Positions 46,554 to 58,440 of a stretch of 64,000 nt of DNA are shown one piece after another. The notes below the pieces were generated by a model, which worked only from the letters and a program-made list of their open reading frames with translations, made no database searches and was not told where the DNA came from. Each line of letters begins with the position of its first letter. Position 1 is the first letter of the stretch. Location: positions 1,771,286 to 1,835,285 of the forward strand of contig QAOA01003368.1 of NCBI GenBank assembly GCA_003255065.1. Reading direction: 5' to 3'. This stretch comes from Cercis canadensis. Its lineage: Eukaryota > Streptophyta > Magnoliopsida > Fabales > Fabaceae. The position numbers and the translations under genes were made by a program.

Positions 46554-48170
46554 AGTATAATGCTAAAGTGTAGTAACAATGCATCTTATTAAATTGTGTT
46601 GTTCAAAATGGTAAAATATATTAGGATTTCATTTGAATTCTTTTTCTATCATTTTGTATATCTTTGCCTTTGTTGATTTTGGGCTGGTAATATGTGAGCC
46701 TGAGGATTTCTCCTCCTTCCTGATAGTGTAAGCTTTTATCATTTTCTTTTCCTACTTCCAAAAACTATACTCCCTCCCAATTAAAAATCTAATAAAAAAC
46801 AGAACATAAAAGAACCTTAAGGCTTACAAACAACCTTTTTAATGTCCAATTACTTTTTTAGGCTCCAACAGAATGAGATACATCAAAGAATGCTGCATCT
46901 ACATTTCTGATCTCTTATGAAATTGGTTTGTTTTGTTTCGTACCTAGGTTGTTTGCAGCTGGAAATTTAAGCCAAATTGGTAATCGCTCACTATCTTCTG
47001 TTTAAGCTATTAATTTAAAAATATACTACTTCTATTTTGAATATTCATATTAAGCTATCACCTCTTACAATGTGCCGGTTAGTGCTACCTCTTTCCCATT
47101 ACCTCTAATTCTAGGTGCAAGTAACTCACTTATTTTTGGTTTCAATATGAAGCTCACAAAAAATCAGATGGCAAATTACATGGACAATATTGCACACATG
47201 GTATCTCAATGTGGCAAATAGGAAAAAATAATCCCCTCACTAATTTAAACAACGTCATTTCACGATATTATAAAACTATAAAAACTTATGATATAAAAGT
47301 TTTTTGTATAAAATTTTTTTATATAAGCACTTAAATAAATTGTTTACCCAAACAGGCTTAAGATGCCTTTGAAAACTAGATGTGAAGTTAAGAACCAAAA
47401 TTTACCATTTTTGCCCTCTCTGTTTTTTCCCTGTTTTCTTCCTTCCTCTTGCGCCACTCTGCTCCTACCACTTACCAACAGTTTTGTTTTAATGAAGCTG
47501 AATGACTTGCTATTGCTAAAGTAAAAGGTGCATTGAAATGATGAATTGCTGAAAATTGTTAATTAGATTCATTATTCTTTACCTTTAATACTTCTTTTTC
47601 TTCAGTGATTCACTATTTACTGCTTCGGAATTATCAGTTGTTGTTTGCTTTTAAGCAAAGTTTTGGGGTGTTAACTTTAATCCATATCTATTTATCCATC
47701 AAATTAAAACCCACTAGTTATTGATCCAATCTTATCCATCTATTATATGAATAAATAGATGTGGATGATTTTTTTAGTAATGTTAGANTGAATTGCTGAA
47801 AATTGTTAATTACATTCATTATTCTTTACCTTTAATACTTCTTTTTCTTCAGTGATTCACTATTTACTGCTTCGGAATTATCAGTTGTTGTTTGCTTTTA
47901 AGCAAAGTTTTGGGGTGTTAACTTTAATCCATATCTATTTATCCATCAAATTAAAACCCACTAGTTATTGATCCAATCTTATCCATCTATTATATGAATA
48001 AATAGATGTGGATGATTTTTTTAGTAATGTTAGACAGCTAAATTTGTTTGACAAATTTATTAGATATATTTATAATCACATTTAAATCAAACAAAGTTTT
48101 TTCTCTTTAGTCGGAGAATAATTTTCCCAGAAATATATAGTTTAGCTTGATCCTACAAAACACGCTTTGG
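46554..48170. other. Spacer between SAG101-like copies 1 and 2
   Basis: The first 400 bp or so downstream of copy 1 recur downstream of copies 2 and 3 (for example ttgattttgggctgg, gctgcatctacatttc, aatttaagccaaattggtaat), showing that the duplicated unit includes the 3' flank. The rest is AT-rich and contains the false 246-bp duplication around the N at 47788. Confidence 0.6.
47542..48034. repeat. Duplicated 246-bp segment around a single N (likely assembly artefact)
   Basis: 47542-47787 and 47789-48034 are nearly identical, with about one difference, and are separated by one N at 47788. It should be collapsed to one copy before measuring the spacing of the SAG101 array. Confidence 0.88.
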
Positions 48171-48174
48171 ATGA

Positions 48175-48373
48175 CGTTGACGAGCGTATTACTATTGACT
48201 TGGCAATTTCCCTTCTTTGCATACACCATTTCCCGTTACTTTCCCTTGACTTTCCCATGAAATTTGCTGCTATTATTATTAACAATAACCCACTGAACCC
48301 TCCTTAGGCATCAATTTCATCATGATCTCAGTATAAATGGTTGGCAGATTTACAATGTCTTTGCGGGAACAGG
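48175..48373 (+). promoter_or_regulatory. SAG101-like copy 2 promoter: W-box and TATA box
   Basis: TTGACT at 48195-48200, about 179 bp before the start codon, lies in the same conserved block as in copy 1. TATAAAT at 48332-48338 lies about 36 bp before the ATG, in the context atctcagTATAAATgg that aligns with copy 1. Confidence 0.55.
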
Positions 48374-51089
48374 ATGAACCAATCTACACTGTAATGGCGT
48401 TTTCCTCTTTCGTCTCTTTGTTCTTTTTCTGGGTTTTGGTTTACACCAGAAACCCATAACAGAAACAAATGTACTGCTGATTTTTACTGTTTCTGGGTGT
48501 TTTGTTCTTGTGATTGCAGATTTAGCAGTGGATTAGAGTTCGCAAATCTTGTGGCTAGCCCTAGTCTTCTTCGCCGTTCTTGGAATTCAATCTCTGACCT
48601 TCATGATGGCGTCGATTCAAACCAGCAGCTACCCTCATCTTTCTCCCTTAACTACCAAGTTTACAACCACACAGATTTGACAATTATAGCATTTGTGACT
48701 ACACCAATTTCTACACAACATCGTCTTCAAGCTGATTTAGTTTCATCCTTAGATCTCAGGGAGAATTACAATTTCCCTCACTTTGAATTTCTTTGCACAA
48801 AGAAATTTCCATCTTTCTCTGTTAACAAGACTGCCGTTGACCTCTTCTGTTCTCAGCGTGATCACTTCAGTTTACTGAAATCTCAGGTTCCTTCTTCAAT
48901 ACTCTAAACCTTTTTAATCTCTTTTTTTTAAATTTTGTCTGGATAATTCTTTAACTATGAAGTCTAATTGAATCTTTGAAATGTCTGGATAAACACTCTT
49001 TTTGCATTTGACGTGATTAGACTAGACACTTGATAATGATCATTTTCCTTCCCATATATCAAATTGCTTATCTTACCAAATCCAAAAAACCAAAGAAGAG
49101 AGTTTTACTTTCCAAAGTAGTAATAACAGATATTAGTATCTAACTGCTTGCAGGCGGAATTTTCTTTTTTCTTTTTGGTTCTCTGTTTTGGTAGATGAGA
49201 GCACAAAGGTTTAACCTGAGACCAAATACAATCCCTCACCATCACCACTAGCCAGTGCGATGGAATTTAATAAATGGCAGATTGATCATTTTGCTTCCCA
49301 GATATCAAATTCCTTATCTTAGCCAAAAAGAAAGGAAACAGAAAAAACCAAAATCGAAAAATAAAAGAAGAGAGTTAATTATTACTTTCCAACATAGTAA
49401 TAATAATGATATTAGTATCTAGCTGCTTGTGTGACAGAGATTTTCTTTTGATACTTGATGGCACAAAGGTTTAATTGGAAGATCTAAGCTACAAAGTTTA
49501 GTAAATGAGATATTGATATGATATCTTGCAAATGTATGCAATGCAGATTGATGACTCCAAACCCTTGATTGTTACGGGACATGCTCTTGGGGGATCAATT
49601 GCTTCTCTCTTCACCATATGGCTACTAGACGCAAGCAAGAAACGCCCACTCTGCATCACCTTTGGTTCCCCCCTTATTGGTGACAAGAATCTACAACAAG
49701 CTATATCACAAAAATCTACATGGAATTCTTGCTTTCTGCACGTAGCTTCCCACCAAGACCCAGTTCCTAGGTTGTTGGTTTCTGAGCTTACTCAAACCAA
49801 TGTCTACCATCCTTTTGGAACATTTCTCTTCAGTTCTGATAAGGGTTCTGCTTGTTTTGAGGATCCTGAATCAGTTTTGGAACTTCTAGTGGCAATGGGC
49901 TCAATCAGTGATCCAAATCAAGAAATGCAAACTTCTCAATATGGAACTATCGTGGAAAATCTCAACCGGAAGGCCATCTGCAAGGACTCTACACCACAGC
50001 CTGAAAACATCACTGGTTCTCTTCCACTACTAGCAACTATCAGTTTGCAGTTGTGGGCGCTAGGGTTTTCACACATGCAGGTAGCTAAATTTCTTCATTT
50101 GATCTTTTTTTATCGTAATGCTTATGTTGTCTCATGATAAAGAGCATGAAATCTCTAGTGAATCTTACTTGATGCTACTCTTGGATGGTGTGTTGTGTGA
50201 GCCTGTGTGATATGAACAGTGTTTGCTGAATCCATCTTCATTCTCACTTCATTTCTATAATACATGACAGCAGCAACCACAATGGAACATACTGGTAGGG
50301 AAGATGGAAGCGCGGGAATCCATATTGCAGAAGAAGAAAATTTTTGATCCATCCAAGAAACTGAATGATGCAAAAATAGATATGGCTTATCTTGAATGGT
50401 ACAAGAAGGAGTTTAAAACTCGGGGAGTAGGGTACTATGACAGCTACAAGAAAGAGCTCTTTACATCTGACCAAGATGCTGTCATGTTGAAGAAAAGGCT
50501 CACAATTTACTGGAAGGACAAGGTTGCGGAGGCAGAGATGAAGCCTCAAACAGAACGTGCTGCTTTTCGTAAACGCTTTCTTTTTGCTGGGAATAATTAC
50601 AGGTTGATGGTTGAACCACTGGACATTGTTGACTACTACAAGAATGGGCATAGAGACTATATTAATCAAGGAAGATCTAAACATTATATACAGCTGCAGG
50701 AATGGCTGGAAGAAGAGCAATCAGCATCAGGTGGATTAGACAGTACAAAGAAACAAAATGTGGAATCTATTTTAACCATGGATTCTTGCTTTTGGGCACA
50801 TGTTGAAGAGGCTCTACTCATGTGCAAACTGTTGGGAAGTGTAGAATCCAGTGTTCCAGAGAAGGAATCGGCAAGACACAAATTGATTGGATTCGAGGAT
50901 TATGTTTATGGATTGCTCAAGAATTATGCAGTGTCACCCGAGATTTTTTTGGTGCAGAGCAGCTATATGGATTGGTGGAATGATTACAAGAAAATCAAGG
51001 GAGATTCTTATAATTCGACACTCACCAAGTTCATGAGTAATCCAGGAAATTACGAGAAGTATGCTAAGGGTGCTTTTGATTTCCCCTGA
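48374..51089 (+). CDS. SAG101: SAG101-like EDS1-family protein, copy 2
   Basis: Four exons: 48374-48390, 48520-48886, 49547-50080 and 50271-51089, giving 578 aa, nearer the length of Arabidopsis SAG101 than copy 1. Exon 2 has the same length (367 bp) in all copies. The lipase-like domain again has TGHALGGSIASLF with Ala at the nucleophile position, then KKRPLCITFGSPLIGD and FLHVASHQDPVPRLL. The EP domain has LEWYKKEFKTRGVGYYDSYK, FRKRFLFAGNNYRLMVEPLD, DSCFWAHVEEALL and SSYMDWWNDYKKIKGDSYN, the closest match of the three to the Arabidopsis protein. No stop or frameshift is seen. Loops before PLCITFG and after PRLL are shorter than in copies 1 and 3. Confidence 0.93.
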
Positions 51090-53700
51090 AGTATAGATCC
51101 ATCTAATTTATTTTTTTTAAAAAAAATAAAGTTTGTTGTTCAAAATAGTAAAGTAAATTACGATTTTCATTCCCTTTTCATCCTTTTTGTATAACAAAAT
51201 GCTGCATCTACATTTCCGACCTCTTATGAAATTGGTGTGTTTTATTTCATTTCATGGTTGTTTGCTGCTGCAAATTTAAGCCAAATTGGTAATGGCTCAC
51301 TATTTGTGTTTAGGCTATTAATTTACGAATATGGTACTCTATATTTGAATATCCATATATGCTTCCATGTCAAAAACAAGCACCCTGTAAGTGAGTTTAG
51401 TTAACCTCTAGTTCAAAACTTTAAGCTTCTCTGACTCTATTGGTGAATATTTATTTCATTCCAATTCTGGCATGAATGACCAATAGGTGAAATGAAATTT
51501 TATAGAACAATATTCTTTGGCATTATATTTATGGTATAGTATAACACTGATCGGCAAGGAGTTGTGGTGAAATTTTAGTAGTACACTGTGATCCTTTTCA
51601 TTCTGATTATATTTCTTTGGATACATATCAAATTCAAGATCATGTTATTTAGTGCTGATGCATTTTAAAGTTGAAAATTGCACAATTTTTTAATCCAAAT
51701 CTGCACAAAGGAGGTTGGTGAAATATTTGAAATCTTGTGTTTGTATTGCAAGTTCATTTAATTTCTTATGTCATACATATAAGAGCTTAAATATTCTGGT
51801 GTGCCTAGTCTTTCTAGGATGGTATCACTAACACAGATGCAGCTGTACAGAATTTCAAAATAGACCCTGATATTGAATTATTGTGCTTGAGGTAAATATT
51901 TTTCAGTGTTTGGAGCCTCTGTGGCTCAATTCCTGAGATGAACCTTCATCTCCACACTCTACTAACAAGTGTTTTCTTTTCTGTTAAAAACTAAAACCAT
52001 TTTGCCTTCATTCAATGCCATATGTCGCTGATGTATATTTGCTGTTCGTTGTGGAGTTAAGATACATATAGAACAAGTTGGCATATATAATCTCTACATG
52101 AAGCTCTATCAACATAAAAAGCACTGAGGTTTCAAATTGGCAGTGAGAATTCCTATGCTGGAGAAGACAAATATCTTAGGCTCCCATCAATTATTAACCA
52201 GTCAAAGGAAACAAACTTCTATTTTTATGGAAAAGAAGGGACAAAACTGCTGAACATTTGAATAGGCAGATCAGCTCCTTGCTTTAATTTGCATTTTCAT
52301 CATTGTAAGTTATACCTATCCTTGAGGAGATAGTGCTGTGAGGTTATCTCCCACTCTTTCTTCTTTTCTAGGTAAGTAGCGGTTGTCCTCTCATGCCTGT
52401 TATTTTATGTAATAGTTATCAATGACTATTTCCTTTCTTTTCTTTAAAAAAAATCTGTGATTCCCATGACTAGGCTTCAATCAAGTCATTCAATAATATA
52501 TGTATAGAATATGTGTGTATTTGTAAGTGTGCACAGTGCACAATCAAGTGAGGACAATGTGAAATTTTTTTACACAATCAACCAATTGTACATTGTCATT
52601 GTGAAAAGAATTCTTAAAATATTAGAGTTAGTTAAATATCTCGCTCACACAATCACCCAATGATTTAACATATTTTTATTTCATGATAATAGACTCTCAA
52701 TAAATTTCTTTATACTTGTGTACCAAAAAAAAATCTCTTCTTTAAACTTCCTCTTTTCTTTTTCTTTTTTTTTTATCTTACCAACAAAATTAAGAGTTAT
52801 AAATATACTTTTGCGGTAAATGATAATTACACCATGCTGAAAGCAATATATGTCAATTATATTAATGTTGTAACACAAGATTAATTAAAACTGGATAATC
52901 AAAACTGAATATAAAAATTGCTGAATCTGTTCAAAAAACAAATTGTTGAATTAGTGTGGTGAGTGGTGTATAGCATTCATCTACTTTTGGATATAAATAC
53001 GAGAAATTCTTGGGAGTCAATTTGTTAGAGTTTATTATTTTTAAGTTTTTAATATTAAAGGAAAAGATAATTCAATTTTAAATATGGAGATTTTCTAGTT
53101 TTTGGACTTCCATACTATATAATAATTAAAATATGCTTTAATGTTATGTACTTATTCCTTTAATATGTACAATGATCCTTAACAACGAAATGCATTTTAA
53201 TAATTTGATATGATATGGAAAATATTAAACTGAAAGTTTCTATATTTAGAACTAAAATAGGAAATGTTTTTTTTTTTTAGCACTTAAAGAATAATAAATT
53301 CATTTCTATTTTAACCTAAGAAGGGGCATAAACTCTACCCAAATGTGACATAATATGATTTTTTTTTTTTTGGGTACTATTTTGGATAAAACGGTGGAAT
53401 ATGAACACATTTTTCACAATTTAAATTTTACTAAAATAAATAAATTAATTAAATTAAATTAACTAAACAATTTGTAATCGAGTGATACTAAAATTATTTT
53501 AAGGATTTATGGGTTCTATATTTAAATCAAGAATTATAATACCAAAAACAAGTTTACTAAATTAAAGTATGTAATTGAGTAATATTTATATCATTATTTT
53601 TAAAGCTTATAAGTTATATGTCCGAATTTAAAATAAAAAAATAAAAAAAAAATCTTACTAAATTAAATTCTCGTGCAATGCACCAAACTGAAATTCCTGC
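51090..53700. other. Spacer between SAG101-like copies 2 and 3
   Basis: The first 200 bp are duplicated 3' flank shared with the other copies. The remainder is increasingly AT-rich, with poly-A/T tracts between 52.7 and 53.7 kb. No gene, LTR or inverted terminus was recognised. Confidence 0.45.
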
Positions 53701-53912
53701 ACTTGATGCGCGTATTGACTACGGCGCTAAGCAGTTCCCTTGTTCTCTTTTCTCATGCGAAGTTCCCCTTACTTTCCCGCGACTTTCCAATCAAATTATT
53801 TGCTCATTGTTAATCGCCCATCACATAACATTGTCCTTAGTCAACAATTTCATCAAGATCTCACTACATTAATCATAGTTCAAGTTACTCTTCCACTTAT
53901 ATTTTAAGCAGG
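53701..53912 (+). promoter_or_regulatory. SAG101-like copy 3 promoter: W-box kept, TATA box lost
   Basis: TTGACT at 53715-53720 is kept about 198 bp before the start, with the following ccccttactttcccgcgact. The stretch aligning with the TATA boxes of copies 1 and 2 reads ctacattaatc, so no TATA box remains there. Confidence 0.5.
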
Positions 53913-56178
53913 ATGAGCCAATCTACACTGTAATGCCGTTTTCCTCTTTTCTCCCTTCAAATTTTTTCCTGGGTTTTGGTTAATTTATACCAGAAACCCA
54001 TAAAATAAACAACTGATTATTACTGTTTCTTTTTTTTTTTTGGTTCTTGAGCTTGCAGATTTAGCAGTGGATTAGAGTTCGCAAATCTTGTGGCGAGCTC
54101 TGGTCTTCTTCGCCGTTCATGGACGGCAATCTCAGATCTCTATGCTGGCATGGATTTAAAGCAGCAAGTAGCCTCATCTTTCTCCCTCAAGTACAAAGTT
54201 TACAAAGAGTTAGATTTGACAATTATAGCATTTGTGAGTGCACCAATTTGTACCCAAGATCATCTTCAGGCTGATTTGGTTTCATCCTTAGCTCTCAAGG
54301 AGAATTACAAGTTCCCTCACTTGGAATTTCTGTGCACAAAGAAAATCCCATCTTTCTCTGTTAACAAGACTGCCGTTGACCTCTTGTGTTCTCAGCGTGA
54401 TCAGCTCGATTTCCTGAAATCTCAGGTTCCTTCGATACTATTCAATCTCTATTTTGAAATTTGTCATGGTAATTCTTAACTATGAAGTCTAATTAGAGCT
54501 TTGAAATACCTAACAACATTCCATTGTCAGAGGCTGATAAAGAATCTTTTGCATTTGACTTGTTTGACTAGGCAATTAGCTGTGATCATTTTGCTTCCCA
54601 AATATTAAATTGCTTATCTTAGCAAATCCCAATTTTTTTAAAAAAAAAAATAGACAAAGAAGAAAAGTAAAAGGAGAGTTATTACTTTAGAAAATAGTAA
54701 TAATAATAATGAAATTAGTATCTAGCTGCTTGCGGGATGGAAATTTATATATATATGCTGTAAACTAGGAATCCCTCACAAGTAGCCTTTCCAATGGAGA
54801 TTAATCCTTCAAATAGAGCCTCCTATCCATAAGCAAATTATTTGACAGAGTGATTAGTGACTTTGATGGTGGAGTACTAATGTATGCAATGCAGATTGAT
54901 ACCTCCATACCGTTGATTGTCACTGGACATGCTCTTGGAGGGTCAATTGCTTCTCTTTTCACTATATGGCTTCTAGATAGCATCGGTTCAGGGAAGAAAT
55001 GTCCACTCTGCATCACCTTTGGTTCGCCCCTTATTGGTGACAAAAATCTGCAACAAGCCATATCACAAAGCTCTACATGGAATTCTCGCTTTCTGCACGT
55101 AGCTTCCCACCAAGACCCAGTTCCTGGGTCGTTCATTTCCCACCATAGTTCTTCAGTTGCTGAGCTTAGTACTCAAACCAGTGTCTACAAGCCTTTTGGA
55201 ATTTTTCTCTTGAGTTCTGATAAAGGTTCTGCTTGTTTTGACGATCCTGGATCTATTTTGGAACTTCTAGTGGCGATGGGCTCAATCAGTGATCCCAATC
55301 AAAGAATGCAGACTTCTCTTTATGGAACTGTTGTGGAAAATCTCAACCGGAAGGCAATATGCAAGGACTCTACACCACAGCCTGGAAACGTCACTGGTTC
55401 TCTTCCACTACTAGCCAGTATCACTTTGCAATTGTGGGCGCTAGGGTTAGCACACATGCAGGTAGCTAAATTTCTCCATTTTATCTTTATTTATTAAAAT
55501 GCTCATGTTACTGTCTCATAATAAAGAGCATGATGTCTCTAGTCAACCTTGCTTGATGCTTCTCTTGGATGGTGTGTTGTGTGAGCCTGTATGATATGGC
55601 CAATATTTGGTGAATCCATCTTCCTTCTCACCTAATTTCTACAATACATGACAGAAGCAACCACAATGGGAAATATTGGTAAGGAAGATAGAAACGTGGG
55701 AATCCATATCGTGGAAGAAGAAATTGAGTGAGGCAAAAATAAATATATATTACCTAGAATGGTACAAGAATGAGTCTAAAACTCGAGGAGTAGGGTACTA
55801 TGACAGCTACAAGAAGGAGCTCTTTGCATTTGACCAAGATGCTGTCATGTTGAAGAAAAGGCTGACAATTTACTGGAAAGAAATGGTTGCAGAGGCAGAG
55901 ATGAAGCCTCAGAGAGAAGGTGCTGTTTTTCGTATACGCTGGCTCTATGCTGCAACTAATTACAGGAAGATGGTTGATTGAATTCGAGGATTATGTTTAT
56001 GGATCTCAAGAATTATGCAGTGTCATCAGATATTTTTTTGTTGCATTGTAGCTATATGCATTGGTGGAAAGATTACAAGGCAATCATGGAAACTTCATAT
56101 AATTCAACGCTTGCCAATTTCATGATTAATCTTGAAAACTTCAAGCAATATGCTAAGGGTGCTTTTGATTTCCCCTGA
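53913..56178 (+). pseudogene. SAG101: SAG101-like copy 3, truncated EP domain (likely pseudogene)
   Basis: Exons 53913-53929, 54059-54425, 54895-55461 and the start of exon 4 (55655-55981) are in frame and encode 425 aa. The lipase-like domain is complete, with TGHALGGSIASLF and Ala at the nucleophile position. Exon 4 runs to NYRKMVD and then stops. Compared with copy 2, about 272 bp are missing at this point; the join lies in a shared TTGA, and the loss shifts the frame. Two further bases are lost just downstream (tggatctcaag against tggattgctcaag). The EP C-terminal part survives as DNA to 56178 (CSYMHWWKDYKAIM, QYAKGAFDFP). If translated, the protein would lack most of the EP domain that contacts EDS1 and helper NLRs. 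Confidence 0.85.
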
Positions 56179-57415
56179 AGTATAATGCTAAAGTATAGTG
56201 ACAATCCAATTGAAGTGCGTTGTTCAAAATAGCAAAATATTTGTAAACTTTCATTTTATTCCTTTTTCAACCTTTTTGTATATCTTTGCCTCTGTTGATT
56301 TTGGGCTGGGAATATGTGTGCCTGAGGATTTCTCATGCTTTCTGATAGTGTAAGCTTTTGTCCTTGACATTTCCTACTTCCAAATCACACTTCGTCCCAA
56401 AACTCAGAAAACCCAATCAACAAGAGTACATAAAAAAGAGTTGAGTCTTACAAACAGCCTGTTTAATATGTAATTACTCCTTTAGCCTTAATGAAACACA
56501 TAAACAAATGCTGCATCTGGATGTCTGACCTCTTATGAAATTGGTGTGTTTTGTTTCTTTTGGTGGTTGTTTGCTGCTGCAAATTTAAGCCAATTTGGTA
56601 ATGGCTCTCTATCTTATCCTCTTTTGCTACTCGTCTTCTGATACTGAATTCATCAATTTGTAGGATGCATAGCCAAGAGAATAATCAAGAAAGCCCAGAA
56701 ACGAAATTGGTTTATTTACTTAAATGCCACATATAGTATGAGGTGAACCATTTGCTCGAAGGGCTGAAGCATGTAATAGTGCTATGGATATAATACAGTT
56801 CTGAAGATATACCACTTTCTGTAGATAACAGTATGGTTACAATTTACTGAGGATACTTTTTCCTCCTCTTTGCAAGTACATCCCCTTCTTTAATGTTTTA
56901 CTTGACAAGCCTCCTTGTCCTCCATACTTGGTACTTTGATCTCTCCGGCTTATTGCTTCCTCTTCTGCCACTCTGCTCCTAGCATTTACCAATAGTTTTG
57001 TCTTGATGAAGCTGAATAACTTGCTATTGCAGTGGCGAGAGTCAATGAAAAGTGAATTGCTGATTGCTGAGAATTGTTAATTCTATTCATAATTAGATAA
57101 ATAGAACTAGTTTTTAAGTTAGAGATACGGAGGTATGGGAATTCAAACCTTGGACCTCAACTTTTCAGAGAAGGCCCTAGACCAATTATGATATGTGTGC
57201 TTGTCTAAGGTTATACTTGCTACCCTAAAGTTGTTGTGTTGTATCATACCGTAAAAGTAAAGGATGATACATGAATATATCAAAAGCTATGGACGGATCT
57301 TTTTGAATGTATAGGATATCACCTTTTCTCCCAATACTCAAGGCCTTTTTATCATCACTTTCAACATCAGATAAAATTATCTTCTTCCCATGCGTTCTTT
57401 TTTTTTTTTTTTTTT
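56179..57415. other. 3' flank of SAG101-like copy 3
   Basis: The first 450 bp are duplicated 3' flank closest to that of copy 1 (for example ttttgggctgggaatatgtg and tctgatagtgtaagcttt). The rest, to 57.4 kb, holds no recognised gene. Confidence 0.5.
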
Positions 57416-57419
57416 TGGC

Positions 57420-58440
57420 TATAATTCTGGCAAATTGATCTAAATAATACATATTTGCAAACTATTTACGTAAAAGGGGTAGTTTTTAAACTATTTATCT
57501 AAAAAGAACAGTTTTAAATATTTATTATTTTTTATACGTAAGGGAGAACACGCTATGCATAAATATAGCTTCTATGAACTGAAAACGCTATAGGATATGT
57601 CAAGATAAAACGTGTTCATTGTTTAAAAATGCAAGAAAATTATTTTTTAAAAGTAAACACACTATAGCTTATAAAGTATGTTATATTAGAACACGCTTAA
57701 TAGCTTAAACCGTGTTCTAATAGAACACGCATCAAGCCAAGTACTGACATATGAGCTCAAACCCATGTGAGGATAAGCAGAGGGTGGGTTGAAGGAAAAA
57801 AGAGAACTAAGATGGAAATTTCTCTAAGTGTTCTTTTTTAACAAATAGTGCAGATATTGCTTAGAATGATGGCTAGCTTGAAGGTAAGGCACAAACAACA
57901 TGGTGCCTTAAATCGTCAATCTAGGAAAAAAATAAGCTTTATTGAGAGCTCAATTTCTCCAAAAGGGACCACATGTAAAGGGGCTGGCACTAACAGTACC
58001 ACCTCAATTATTCCCTTTACGTGTAATTTCTAAGAAGGATTTGGTCAACATTGTGCTTACCTTCTTAATAGCTGATACTTAACTAAATACGTGTTCTATT
58101 AGAACATGATTTAAGTCATAAAGCGTGTTCTAATAGAACACGTTTTACAAGATAAAGCGTATTCTAATAGAATACGTTTTATAGGCTATAGCGTATTTAT
58201 TTTTAAAAAAGTATTTTCTCTTCTTTTTAAACAATGAACACATTTTATTTTGACATATCCTATAGCGTTTTCAGTTCATAGATGCTATATTTAGGCATAA
58301 CGTGTTCTCCTTTACGTATAAAAAATAATAAAATATTTAAAACTGCACATTTTAGGTAAATAGTTTGAAAATTTTCCATTTTACATAAATAATTTACATA
58401 TGTGTATTATTTAAGGCAATTTGCCAATAATTCTTCCCAA
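57420..58440. mobile_element. Long-TIR nonautonomous element, Mutator-like
   Basis: About 1 kb with inverted arms of about 300-350 bp. The left arm starts near taattctggcaaattg and the right arm ends caatttgccaataattc. Both contain taaataatacatat / tgtgtattattta, aacgctataggatatgtca and gagaacacgctatg or variants. A near-palindrome, cgtgttctaatagaacacg, occurs about four times (near 57.71, 58.09, 58.12 and 58.16 kb). Long arms suggest a Mutator-like family, but I could not establish the expected 9-bp target duplication. The 350-bp interior encodes nothing recognised. Confidence 0.7.

Noticed and set aside
50244..50720. Minus-strand 158-aa frame in SAG101-like copy 2
   Set aside because: Antisense shadow of exon 4, appearing at the same place as in copy 1 because the coding strand is conserved.
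43669..56178. Assignment of the cluster as EDS1 or PAD4
   Set aside because: The motifs and the Ala at the nucleophile position match SAG101; EDS1 and PAD4 keep Ser there.
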